From assembly GCA_024641625.1 (NCBI GenBank), contig JAHECQ010000052.1, positions 1 through 14,033 of the forward strand: 14,033 nt of DNA, written 5' to 3'. The DNA comes from Acidimicrobiales bacterium. Its GTDB lineage: Bacteria; Actinomycetota; Acidimicrobiia; Acidimicrobiales; SZUA-35. The position numbers were made by a program, and so were the translations under genes. The notes beneath the pieces were generated by a model. That model did no database searches. It worked only from the letters and a program-made list of their open reading frames with translations, and was not told the origin of the DNA. Below, piece after piece: positions 6,055 through 13,776 of this stretch; position 1 is the first letter of the stretch, and every line of letters starts with the position of its first letter.

Positions 6055-7535
6055 GTCAGCTCCCGTTCCGCCGTCGCGCTCGGCGCCAGATCCTGCGGAT
6101 GCAGTCGAGACTGGAGTCCGGTAGCAGCGACCGATGGATTCCCATGCTGTTCGCAGCCGGGTTGACCATCTTGTTCTCGGCGCTGTCGATCACCCGGTAT
6201 CGCTCACTCGATGCGGGTAGCGACCTGGCCGGCTACACCCAGGCGACGCATCTGCTGTCGCAGGGCCTTCGGCCGGAGGCGTCGCTCATCGGCGACGGGA
6301 TTCATGTGCTCGAACTGCACTGGTCGTTCATTCTCTACCCGATCGCCGCGCTCGCGCTGGCGTTTCCGACAGCGGAATCCCTGCTGGTCATCCAGTCGCT
6401 GGCTCTGGGGCTGGCGGTCATCCCACTGTGGCTGTTGGCTCGTCAGGTGGCGAACCTTCGCTTCGGCGCTTCGGCCTCACTGTTGCTGGCCTACTCGCTC
6501 CATCCGGGGATCCACGCACTCGCCGTCAACGACTTCCATCCCGAAGCGGTGGCTCTACCCGGACTCATCGGGCTCGCCTACTTCGGAGCGAGGAAGAAGT
6601 GGGTCGGCTACTGGCTGTGCGTGCTCTTCGTCGTGGCCTGTCGAGCCGACCTGGGCATTGCCGTGGCCCTGTGGGGGTTCATCCTCCTCGGCGACGGTGA
6701 ACGTCGTGCCGGCTTGTGGACCTTGGGCTTCGGCAGCTTCTGGTCACTCGGCCTCCTCCTCGTCCTGCAACCCCTGGTCAGTGGGGGGGCGCGAGGCCAG
6801 TACGGCACCTACGGCGACTCCCTCGGCGCGTTCTTCCTGACGGCCATCAACCATCCGGTGCAGTTCCTGGCCGACCTGTCGTCGCGCCCGAACGTGGCTC
6901 TGCTGGTGGGGCTCCTCGCCCCGCTCATCTTCCTGCCCTTGTTGTCCCTGCGACACCTGCTTCCGGCCCTTCCCCTGGGGGCCCTGTATCTCATCACCGA
7001 CAACGGCGACACACCGTTTGCCGAGCGCACCTCGATGCTGCTCGCCTTCATGTTCATCGCCGGTGCCTATGCCCTGCGCAGACTCGGCGAAAAGGGCGTC
7101 GATCGAGTCTTCGTCGAGGCCCGCCTGCAGTTGACCCTCATCGCGGCCTCGGCGCTCACGTTCGTCACGGCTGCACCCACCTCGCCCTACGAGGCGCCAT
7201 GGCACTGGTCCGACCCGGACCCGGTCGACGATGCAGTGCGCGCCGCTGCGGGCCTCCTTGACTCCGACGATGCCGTGCGGGCTTCGCCATCTGCGCTCGC
7301 GCTGTTGGCCGAACGACCCTGGCTCCACGAACTCGACCCCGACCAGCAGCCACAGATCGCGTTTGCCGTGTTCCGGGTCCGAGCGGTACTCATCGACGAA
7401 CGATTCCTTCCTCCGCTGCCGGCAGCCGACCGCCTCACGCAACGTGCGACCTTCCGCGAGGCAATGGCCCAGCAGGGCTACCAGCTGCGCTACGAGCAGT
7501 CCGATGCCGGAGTCTTCTTGTACTACAGGCCCTGA
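6051..7535 (+). CDS. DUF2079 family multi-pass membrane protein
   Basis: The 494-residue integral membrane protein starts at GTG 6051, overlapping the SRAP stop. A basic N-terminal stretch (RRRARRQILR) is followed by about nine or ten hydrophobic segments between residues 30 and 375. Next is a soluble C-terminal domain of about 120 residues. DUF2079-type blocks include GSDLAGYTQATHLLSQG, a HWSFILYPIA segment, HPGIHALAVNDFHPEAVALP and CRADLGIAVALWG. DUF2079 proteins resemble GT-C glycosyltransferases in topology, so transfer of sugars or cell-envelope work is possible, but no activity is established. The two acidic/His patches facing the outside loops (HPG..NDFHPE, DNGDTPFAERT) are candidate functional sites. 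Its coupling to the SRAP gene has no obvious functional logic. The stop is just before the pgsA-type promoter. Confidence 0.8.
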   Translation: MSQLPFRRRARRQILRMQSRLESGSSDRWIPMLFAAGLTILFSALSITRYRSLDAGSDLAGYTQATHLLSQGLRPEASLIGDGIHVLELHWSFILYPIAALALAFPTAESLLVIQSLALGLAVIPLWLLARQVANLRFGASASLLLAYSLHPGIHALAVNDFHPEAVALPGLIGLAYFGARKKWVGYWLCVLFVVACRADLGIAVALWGFILLGDGERRAGLWTLGFGSFWSLGLLLVLQPLVSGGARGQYGTYGDSLGAFFLTAINHPVQFLADLSSRPNVALLVGLLAPLIFLPLLSLRHLLPALPLGALYLITDNGDTPFAERTSMLLAFMFIAGAYALRRLGEKGVDRVFVEARLQLTLIAASALTFVTAAPTSPYEAPWHWSDPDPVDDAVRAAAGLLDSDDAVRASPSALALLAERPWLHELDPDQQPQIAFAVFRVRAVLIDERFLPPLPAADRLTQRATFREAMAQQGYQLRYEQSDAGVFLYYRP

Positions 7536-7536
7536 G

Positions 7537-7542
7537 TAGGCT
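7537..7542 (+). promoter_or_regulatory. -10 hexamer before the pgsA-type gene
   Basis: TAGGCT starts 1 nt after the DUF2079 stop and ends 6 nt before GTG 7549. The position suggests a leaderless start for the phosphatidyltransferase in addition to any read-through from upstream. Confidence 0.4.
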
Positions 7543-7548
7543 CGCGCC

Positions 7549-8145
7549 GTGGCTCTCACCATCGACCGCAGCGATCTGGCCACCTGGCCGAACGCCATCA
7601 CGCTCGCACGGTTTTTCTGTATCCCGGTGTTCGTCTGGCTGCTGGTGGCTCAGGAACGACGCGCCAGCGCGGCATGGTTGTTGGCGGTACTCGGTTCCAC
7701 CGACTGGATGGATGGCTGGGTGGCTCGCCGCTTCGATCAGGTGAGCGAGTTCGGGAAGCTCTTCGACCCCGGGGTCGATCGACTGATGTTCCTGGTCGCC
7801 ATTCCGCTGATCATGATCGACGGCTCGGTGCCATGGTGGGTGGGCGTCCTCGTCCTCGTCCGCGAAGCCCTGATCGCCGTCGCCGCGATCGTGCTGGGGA
7901 TCAGGGGGGTACCGCGTTTCGACGTGACCAAGGAGGGCAAGACCGGCGCCTTCCTCCTGATGTTCGCCTTCCCGATGTTCCTGGGCGCCAACAGCAGCCT
8001 GTCCTACGCCGATGTCCTCGGCTGGCTGGCCTGGGTCTTCGCCATTCCGGGCATTGGGTACAGCTGGTACTCGCTCATCTTCCAGTACCTGCCCGAAGCA
8101 CAACGACAATCCGGCAAAGCACCTCGGCCGTCAGATACCGTCTAG
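7549..8145 (+). CDS. pgsA: CDP-alcohol phosphatidyltransferase (PgsA-type)
   Basis: The 198-residue integral membrane enzyme transfers a phosphatidyl group from CDP-diacylglycerol to an alcohol. The complete signature D-x2-D-G-x2-A-R-x8-G-x3-D-x3-D is present: Asp52, Asp55, Gly56, Ala59, Arg60, Gly69, Asp73 and Asp77. The aspartates bind the two metal ions and act in catalysis. The segment WPNAITLARFFCIPVF before it is the usual first helix of PgsA-like enzymes, and four or five further hydrophobic helices follow. The position upstream of gcvH-garA-ftsR matches Rv1822 (pgsA2) of M. tuberculosis. Glycerol 3-phosphate is the default acceptor for PgsA, but inositol phosphate or another alcohol cannot be excluded from sequence alone. 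The GTG start is supported by the hexamer 6 nt upstream. Confidence 0.88.
   Translation: MALTIDRSDLATWPNAITLARFFCIPVFVWLLVAQERRASAAWLLAVLGSTDWMDGWVARRFDQVSEFGKLFDPGVDRLMFLVAIPLIMIDGSVPWWVGVLVLVREALIAVAAIVLGIRGVPRFDVTKEGKTGAFLLMFAFPMFLGANSSLSYADVLGWLAWVFAIPGIGYSWYSLIFQYLPEAQRQSGKAPRPSDTV
8136..8141 (+). promoter_or_regulatory. -10 hexamer for a leaderless gcvH transcript
   Basis: TACCGT overlaps the last codons of the pgsA-type gene and ends 7 nt before ATG 8149. No Shine-Dalgarno can be seen in the 3-nt intergenic gap. Confidence 0.45.
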
Positions 8146-8148
8146 CCC

Positions 8149-8532
8149 ATGAACACGCCTGAGGACCTTCGCTACTCAGCTGATCACGAATGGGTCAGAG
8201 CAGAGCCGGATGGACGGATACGGGTCGGCATCACCGACTACGCCCAGGACGCACTCGGCGACGTCGTCTACGTCGAGCTCCCCGAAGTCGGCGCCACCAT
8301 CACCACGGGCGGTTCCATGTCCGAGGTCGAGTCGACCAAGTCGGTCTCGGACGTCTATGCACCGGTCGACGGAGTGATCATCGAAGTGAACAGTGAGCTC
8401 ATCGATGCTCCCGAACGCATCAACGAAGACCCCTACGGCGATGGCTGGCTCTGCCTCATCGAGTTGGCCACCGGTGCGAACCTCGAACACCTGTTGAGTG
8501 CAGCCGGCTATCGGGAACTCACCGAAGGCTGA
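8149..8532 (+). CDS. gcvH: Glycine cleavage system H protein
   Basis: The 127-residue lipoyl carrier shuttles the aminomethyl group between the P and T proteins of the glycine cleavage system. The family start LRYSADHEWV, the GITDYAQDALGDVVYVELPEVG block and the lipoylation loop SEVESTKSVSDVYAPVDG are all present, with Lys64 as the lipoyl attachment site. The C-terminal part (NEDPYGDGWLCLIEL) is complete and the length is typical. No gcvP or gcvT lies in the window, so the other subunits are encoded elsewhere, as in mycobacteria. The gene is followed after 3 nt by the GarA-like FHA gene, as in the conserved actinobacterial arrangement. Confidence 0.96.
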   Translation: MNTPEDLRYSADHEWVRAEPDGRIRVGITDYAQDALGDVVYVELPEVGATITTGGSMSEVESTKSVSDVYAPVDGVIIEVNSELIDAPERINEDPYGDGWLCLIELATGANLEHLLSAAGYRELTEG

Positions 8533-8535
8533 ACG

Positions 8536-9003
8536 TTGGACTCGGTCTGCGGAAACTGCGGTTACGACAACCCCCTGGGAGCCAACTTCTGCACGTCGTG
8601 CGGTCGACAACTCGTCCGACATCTCGGCGAGCACAACACCGGAGCACTCGATCCGACGGCCGATTCCCCCACGGTGCCGGCCGGCGCACCGGTCGCCCCA
8701 TCGGCGATGCTCGTCGTGCGCCAAGGCCCCAAACGCGGCAGCCGCATCTCCCTCGACGCCGAGCGCATCTCGATCGGCCGGCATCCCGACTCGGACATCT
8801 TCCTCGACGACATCACGGTGTCGCGTCGACATGCCGAGCTCGTCCGCGGAGCAACCTCGTTCGAAGTCATCGATGCAGGCAGCCTCAACGGCACCTACGT
8901 GAACCAGACGCTGGTCGAGCGCTCGGTACTGACCGACGGCGACGAGCTCCAGGTCGGCAAGTTCAAGTTGGTCTTCCTCGCACTCGGGGATGACCACCAG
9001 TGA
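8536..9003 (+). CDS. garA: GarA/OdhI-like FHA protein with N-terminal zinc ribbon
   Basis: The 155-residue product has a C-terminal FHA domain (about 58-150). It retains the phosphothreonine-binding residues Arg82 (SIGRHPDSDIFLDD), Ser96 (TVSRRHAE) and Asn118 (GSLNGTYVN). The domain closely matches M. tuberculosis GarA (Rv1827) and C. glutamicum OdhI as I recall them. Those proteins inhibit 2-oxoglutarate dehydrogenase and related enzymes until phosphorylated by PknB/PknG. Here residues 1-25 instead form a four-cysteine ribbon, Cys5-x2-Cys8-x10-Cys19-x2-Cys22. The Thr-Thr (ETTS) phosphorylation motif typical of GarA is not visible. Thr41 and Thr46 in the linker are possible substitutes. The start is TTG 8536, 3 nt after the gcvH stop, with GAAGG about 7 nt upstream. 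The stop overlaps the ftsR start by 4 nt. A GarA-type metabolic switch is inferred. Confidence 0.87.
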   Translation: MDSVCGNCGYDNPLGANFCTSCGRQLVRHLGEHNTGALDPTADSPTVPAGAPVAPSAMLVVRQGPKRGSRISLDAERISIGRHPDSDIFLDDITVSRRHAELVRGATSFEVIDAGSLNGTYVNQTLVERSVLTDGDELQVGKFKLVFLALGDDHQ

Positions 9004-10010
9004 ACGGGGACAACGCCCACTGGTCCATCGGGGAAGTCCTGATGCTGCTCCAGGAGGACTTCCCCGAGGTCACGATCTCCAAGATCCGTTTCCTCGAAAG
9101 TCAAGGACTGATCAATCCCGAGCGCACACCGTCGGGGTACCGACGCTTCTACGAACACGACTTCGATCGACTTCGTTGGATCCTGACCCAACAGCGGGAC
9201 AAGTACCTGCCGCTCAAGGTCATCCGGGATCGCCTCGAGTCGGGCGAGCCCCTCGATGATCCCGTTGCCGCCGACCAGCCCGACATCCTCTCCGCATTCC
9301 TCAGCGCGCCATTGGTGGACCTCACCGACACGGCCGCCGCGACCGCAGGCCAGCTGGAGGCCGACGCGAGTCATGCGGGGCCCCAGGAGGCCGCTGCACA
9401 CGGGTCGAAGCATCCCCGCGACGTGGCGATGCTCTGGGAGGAACTCGCCTCCGATGTCGCTGCGGCCCTCATCGATCAGCCCCCCGAGTCGGCGAGGACG
9501 ATTGCTGCCGACGCCCTCCTCGACGCCGAGAACCAAAGCTCCGAACCGTCGCCGGACCAACAAGGACCTCACCAGGCGCCCGATCGACAGGAGAACGTCG
9601 TGAACCAGTCCGAGGTGCACGCCGACCCGCTCACCCGAGAGGAACTGGCCGAACGCACCGGCTGCGGCGTGCCCTTCCTGCACGAACTCGAACGGTTTCA
9701 GATGATCCAAGGGTCCAAGGTCGGAGGCGCCGTGCTCTTCGACCCGCGTGCGATCGAGGTCGTCCGCCTGGCCGCCCGATTCGCCGCGCACGGGCTCGAT
9801 CCTCGGCACCTGCGCGCCTTCCGACTGGCGGCCGAACGAGAGGTGGGACTCATCGCCCAGATCATCGAGCCGGGACTCCACCGACGCGATCCGTCCGCCC
9901 GACGCGAGGTATTCGAGCAGCTCGACACGCTGGCGGCCGATGCCGAAGCGCTCCACCTGCTGATGGTGCAGTCGCTGCTGGCCGAGCAGTTCCCCGATCG
10001 GCTGTTCTGA
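9000..10010 (+). CDS. ftsR: MerR-family regulator, FtsR (Rv1828) type
   Basis: The 336-residue regulator has an N-terminal winged helix-turn-helix (about residues 8-80: WSIGEVLMLLQEDFPEVTISKIRFLESQGLINPERTPSGYRRF ... YLPLKVIRDRL). It matches Rv1828/FtsR, which activates ftsZ in Corynebacterium glutamicum. The C-terminal domain (about 212-336, LTREELAERTGC ... HGLDPRHLRAFRLAAEREVGLIAQI) is also shared with that family. The middle (about 85-210) is a long Ala/Asp/Gln-rich linker that makes the protein about 90 residues longer than the mycobacterial one. GTG 9000 overlaps the FHA stop as GTGA, with GGGGATGA upstream, implying coupled translation. A second strong ribosome site lies inside the gene (CAGGAG 9588-9593, GTG 9600) and could yield a 136-residue C-terminal form. 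Confidence 0.88.
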   Translation: MNGDNAHWSIGEVLMLLQEDFPEVTISKIRFLESQGLINPERTPSGYRRFYEHDFDRLRWILTQQRDKYLPLKVIRDRLESGEPLDDPVAADQPDILSAFLSAPLVDLTDTAAATAGQLEADASHAGPQEAAAHGSKHPRDVAMLWEELASDVAAALIDQPPESARTIAADALLDAENQSSEPSPDQQGPHQAPDRQENVVNQSEVHADPLTREELAERTGCGVPFLHELERFQMIQGSKVGGAVLFDPRAIEVVRLAARFAAHGLDPRHLRAFRLAAEREVGLIAQIIEPGLHRRDPSARREVFEQLDTLAADAEALHLLMVQSLLAEQFPDRLF

Positions 10011-10081
10011 CCGAACCCCGACCGAACACCGCTTCTCGCACGTCGAATCCGGGGCGGGGCGCGTCGACCTGGCTGGGCCAC

Positions 10082-10087
10082 TAGCGT
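10082..10087 (+). promoter_or_regulatory. -10 hexamer for a leaderless DUF151 transcript
   Basis: TAGCGT ends 6 nt before ATG 10094. This argues against the in-frame GTG at 10088, which would lie upstream of the expected transcription start. The rest of the 83-bp gap after ftsR shows only a repeated CCGACCGAACAC-like stretch near 10009-10028. Confidence 0.45.
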
Positions 10088-10093
10088 GTGCTC

Positions 10094-10591
10094 ATGACCG
10101 TTGAAATGGAGCTGGTTGGGGTCCGCGTCCAGATGCCCACCAACGCACCGATTCTCTTGCTCCGCGAAACCGGGGGTCAGCGCCGCACCGTCCCGATCTA
10201 CATCGGCGGCCCGGAAGCCCACGCCATCGACCTGGCCTTGTCGGGCACCCCTACGGCTCGCCCCATGACGCACGACCTGCTGACCACGATGATCGAAGGC
10301 CTCGGCTGCACCGTCTCCAAGGTCGTGGTCACCGAGCTTCGACAGGGAACGTTCTTCGCCGAGTTGAGCATCCAGGATGCCTCGGGAGAGGTCAAGGTCT
10401 TCTCGGCCCGACCATCCGACGCCGTGGCCATCGCAGTGAGAGCGCACGTGCCGATCTTTGCCGAGGAAGCTCTCATCGAGGAGGCCGGTATCGAGGAGGA
10501 ACCCGAAGAGGAAGTGGTGGAGGAGGAGGCGATGGTCGAGGAGCTTCGCCGCTTCCTCGATCAGGCCAACCCGGACGACTTCAAGTCCTGA
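10094..10591 (+). CDS. DUF151 / bifunctional nuclease-domain protein (Rv1829 type)
   Basis: The 165-residue protein has a complete BFN/DUF151 domain (about residues 1-125). Blocks are MELVGVRVQMPTNAPILLLRETGG-RRTVPIYIGGPEAHAI, a MTHDLLTTMIEGLG segment, VVVTELRQGTFFAELSI and FSARPSDAVAIAVRAHVPIFAEEALIEEAGI. The tail is strongly acidic (about 128-150) and ends LRRFLDQANPDDFKS, like the mycobacterial homologue's LDSVSPDDFK ending. Plant members of the family have been reported to have RNase/DNase activity; the bacterial role is unsettled. Position after ftsR is conserved in actinobacteria. ATG 10094 is chosen because of the -10 hexamer 6 nt upstream and the family start. Confidence 0.92.
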   Translation: MTVEMELVGVRVQMPTNAPILLLRETGGQRRTVPIYIGGPEAHAIDLALSGTPTARPMTHDLLTTMIEGLGCTVSKVVVTELRQGTFFAELSIQDASGEVKVFSARPSDAVAIAVRAHVPIFAEEALIEEAGIEEEPEEEVVEEEAMVEELRRFLDQANPDDFKS

Positions 10592-10629
10592 CCGCCTCCG
10601 GACCTGACGCCCCTCACCGGACGTACTGT

Positions 10630-10645
10630 CGTCACGCCAGTGACG
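10630..10645. terminator. Hairpin between convergent DUF151 and phosphotransferase genes
   Basis: CGTCAC (10630-10635) pairs with GTGACG (10640-10645) around GCCA, overlapping the phosphotransferase stop codon and lying about 40 bases after the DUF151 stop. A second possible stem, TCCGG with CCGGA and a 15-nt loop, lies just upstream. Neither has a T-tract. Confidence 0.3.
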
Positions 10646-11663
10646 GGAGATCCAGATCGCTCAGGGCACTCCCGATTCGCTCGATGCTCCGAGCCACCAT
10701 CGCCTCGGTTGCGGCATCGGGAGTCGCCCGCTGAGCCAGGAGCAACACCGCCAGCCCGGGTAGCACGTAGCCGAGTCGGTAGCGGGCGAACGTTTCCTCG
10801 ACCGACCGGCGACTCGAGTCGGCGTAGGTCTCGAGCAGGTCGGATTCGACCTCACGACGGGTGTCGGGGAGCAAACTGGTCCCACACAACCACGCAAGGT
10901 CGGCCTCTCCGAGCTGCACGGCGAGCTGCTGCCAATCGAACAGGACGGCCTCGCCACCCTCACGAAAGGCGACGTTGTCCCCGCGAGGGTCGCCGTGGCA
11001 CAGCGTGGGATGAGCTGCAGAGCCGAACGCGTCGACCAATCGGTCGCGCCGTTCGACCACCGAGCGAAAGACCGGCAACCATCGCTGGTCGCCTCGGCGC
11101 TCGAGCGCGGCCAGGCCGGCCAGCAACCCGTCGCGGTGGAACACCGCCGGGGCCGAGGTCCGCACCGGCAGGGCGGCCAGTTGCCCGGCGCGACCGGGCG
11201 CACCGAAGCGAGCATGCAATCCGGCGAGCGCTCGGACCACCTCCACGGCATCGGTGGCGGCCAGACCGGCGGCCTGGTCGCCGAGGCGGGCATCGCCGAG
11301 GTCCTCCAACACGAACGAGGCGCCCCGGTTCCCGTCCCGCTCGATGCGATGGCAGCGGGGATGCGGCGGCGGCTCGTCCGATTGCAGCAGTTCGGCGTAG
11401 GCCCACGCCTCGCGCTCGTAGGCACCGGAGGCACGAGCAGCCTCCCCGTTGGGGCCCTCGATCGGCAACTTGACGATCACGGTCGCCGGAGGTTCGGTCA
11501 CCGGTTGCCCGCCCGGAGCCATGAAGAGCTCGACCCGCCACACCGTGCTGAACACCCCGCGGCCCCCACCGGCGTCGGTCACCGTACGGGCCTTCCACCC
11601 CGGGATTCGTTCGACCATCTCGATTGCCTGCTGGGCTGACACCGGACCATTCTGCCCGGCCAT
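10632..11663 (-). CDS. Phosphotransferase of the APH / choline-kinase-like fold
   Basis: The 343-residue protein has a kinase-like fold of the aminoglycoside phosphotransferase / ecdysteroid kinase-like type. Visible parts are an N-lobe with TVIVKLPIEG, where Lys is the likely ATP-binding lysine. A YEREAWAYAEL helix, FVLEDLG hinge, the catalytic motif H223-G-D225-x4-N230 (CHGDPRGDNVAF) and the metal-binding LFDWQ (Asp243) follow. ATP-dependent phosphorylation of a small-molecule hydroxyl is likely, but the substrate is unknown; the sequence does not justify calling it antibiotic resistance. It lies on the opposite strand between the DUF151 gene and the second MerR gene, which are adjacent in mycobacteria, so it appears inserted into a conserved block. 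ATG 11663 is used; it lacks a clear ribosome site, and the in-frame GTG at residue 8 is an alternative. Confidence 0.82.
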   Translation of the reverse strand: MAGQNGPVSAQQAIEMVERIPGWKARTVTDAGGGRGVFSTVWRVELFMAPGGQPVTEPPATVIVKLPIEGPNGEAARASGAYEREAWAYAELLQSDEPPPHPRCHRIERDGNRGASFVLEDLGDARLGDQAAGLAATDAVEVVRALAGLHARFGAPGRAGQLAALPVRTSAPAVFHRDGLLAGLAALERRGDQRWLPVFRSVVERRDRLVDAFGSAAHPTLCHGDPRGDNVAFREGGEAVLFDWQQLAVQLGEADLAWLCGTSLLPDTRREVESDLLETYADSSRRSVEETFARYRLGYVLPGLAVLLLAQRATPDAATEAMVARSIERIGSALSDLDLPSLA

Positions 11664-11690
11664 TGACGACAGCGCTCGGTCGCCGTATGG

Positions 11691-11731
11691 TTACCGAGGG
11701 TGGTTGCACCGGCGTAATTTCGTCAGTGCAA
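11691..11731 (+). promoter_or_regulatory. Promoter candidate with inverted repeat before the second MerR gene
   Basis: TTACCG (11691-11696), an 18-bp spacer and TAATTT (11715-11720) form a sigma-70-like promoter in the 118-bp divergent gap. A perfect 6-bp inverted repeat, TTGCAC (11704-11709) and GTGCAA (11726-11731), flanks the -10 box. MerR proteins often bind dyads at promoters, so autoregulation is possible but unproven. Confidence 0.35.
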
Positions 11732-11781
11732 GTTGGCAAGACGAGCGAGCGCATCGACCGCGACCCGAGCAAGGACTTCCT

Positions 11782-12259
<478 letters not shown>

Positions 12260-12279
<20 letters not shown>

Positions 12280-13705
12280 GCGGGTCCCACAACTGCGCCT
12301 GGTTCTTTCCCCGACGCTTGGCTTCGTACAGCGCCTGATCGGCCCGATCGAAGGTCTCGGCGCTCGTGCGGCCCAGTTCGTGCAGCGCCACTCCGGCGCT
12401 CAGCGTCGGAGTGGGTCCTGTAGAGCGGTGCCGCTGATAGTCCCACCCGTCGAGAATCCGTCGGGCCACCGCCAACGGATCGGCGTGAGCCCGCCTGGCC
12501 ACGATCAGGAACTCGTCACCACCGAGTCGGGCCGAGGTATCAGAGTCACGAAGACAGGCCCGTAGATGTGCACTCAACGTCTGCAGCAGCTGGTCACCTG
12601 CCGGGTGGCCGTAGGTGTCGTTGATGACCTTGAAGCCATCGAGATCTATCACGATCAGAGCATCGCCCGGTGCCAGCGATGCCAGCAACGCATCGGCGTG
12701 GCGGCGGTTGCCGATGCCCGTGAGCTCGTCGACCCGGGTGGCCTGGGTCAACTCGTGAATCAGATACAGGTGTTCGATGGCGATGCCGATCTGCACGCCG
12801 AACAGCCGAGCAAGGTCGAGGGTGTACCCGGGATCGTCGGTGGAGATCGGGTAGGCGAGCACGGCCCCCGCCGGCGCGTTCTTGGCCGGCAGTGGGAGCA
12901 CGAGCATCGTCGCCCCATCACGGGTGGGAACAAATCTCGGTTGATCACCCCGGATGGCTTCTGCGACCAGACGCGCCACCTCGCCACTCGGATCGTGGGG
13001 GGATGGTGGGCCGTCGGTGACCGGGATGAGGCGATCGTCCCGATCACGCAACACCACGGTGGTGCGCTCGACATCGAAGATCTCACGAGCGGCGCGGGCG
13101 ACCTGCCCGGCGGCAGCCTCGAGACTGCTCGGCCGACTGAATCGGCGGAGCACGTGTTCCAGCCGGGCGAAACGCTCGGCCCGACGCCGGCTGAGCGCGA
13201 TGGAATCGTTCGATCGATCGATCAATGAGCTGATGAGCTCGGCGACCACAGCTGCGGCCGGCACTGCGACGAGCGGCAACGCCAGGATCAGCCGATCGGG
13301 CTCGCGCCAGTAGGCGATGAGCAGGACGAGGACGACCACCGGGCTGAGGGCCAGTGCCATGCCCGGGTTCGAGACGAAGCCGACGTAGGTCATGACGAAC
13401 ACTGCGATGACCACCAAGCCGACCGGTGCGCCGGGCTGCTCGGCGACGGCCGCCCCGAACACGCCCACGATCAGCGTGACGAGAACGGCCAACGCAGGCA
13501 GGAGACGCAAACGGGGTCGGATGCGGTCCCACGGTACGTACCAGTTGATGACGCCACCCCCGAGCAGGAGCAGACCCAGGATCGTGAGCAGTCGGGGCGG
13601 CGCCTCGGGCCGGGTGAGCCCGTCGAGAACGGCCAGCAAGCCGGACGCGCCGAGCAGCGCGGCGGCGGCCGTCGACCACTTTCTACGCCACAATCGCTCC
13701 GCCAT
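12260..13705 (-). CDS. Membrane-anchored GAF-like/GGDEF diguanylate cyclase
   Basis: The 481-residue protein is predicted to make cyclic di-GMP from two GTP. About six transmembrane helices span residues 10-165. A GAF-like sensor region (about 190-325; LEAAAGQVARAAREIFDVERTTVVLRD ... GIAIEHLYLIHELTQ) is followed by a GGDEF domain (about 335-470). The catalytic GGDEF is intact at 395-399. The product-inhibition I-site RxxD (Arg386-Asp389) sits exactly five residues before it. VDELTGIGNRRH and VIDLDGFKVINDTYGHPAGD are the usual metal/GTP-binding blocks. ATG 13705 is used, with a purine-rich GAGAGACAGG upstream. An in-frame ATG at 13810 would translate through the 18-bp repeats and is less likely. 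No EAL or HD-GYP partner lies in the window. Confidence 0.9.
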
Positions 13706-13722
13706 CGCCTGTCTCTCTGTTC

Positions 13723-13776
13723 CCCGAACGTCCGGCGTTGCCCGAATGTTCGGCGCTACCCGAATGTACGACGCCG
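13723..13776. repeat. Three degenerate 18-bp palindromic repeats upstream of the GGDEF gene
   Basis: Copies begin at 13723, 13741 and 13759, each starting CCCGAA(T/C)GT. The middle copy contains CCGAA-TG-TTCGG, a perfect 5+5 dyad; the first and third copies have one or more arm mismatches. The array begins 18 bp upstream of the GGDEF start codon, between it and any distal promoter, so an operator array is plausible. If the GGDEF protein started at 13810 it would instead encode a 6-residue repeat. Confidence 0.8.

Noticed and set aside
10088..10093. GTG two codons before the DUF151 ATG
   Set aside because: It directly abuts the -10 hexamer, so it would not be in the transcript.
11449..11781. 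N-terminal extension of the second MerR protein
   Set aside because: The extended frame runs antisense through the phosphotransferase 5' end and the divergent promoter. GTG 11782 has a proper AAGGA site and starts the domain.
13205..13225. Run of GATC/CGAT units inside the GGDEF gene as a regulatory site
   Set aside because: It encodes the ordinary LIDRSND stretch and is too short and simple to support a separate function.
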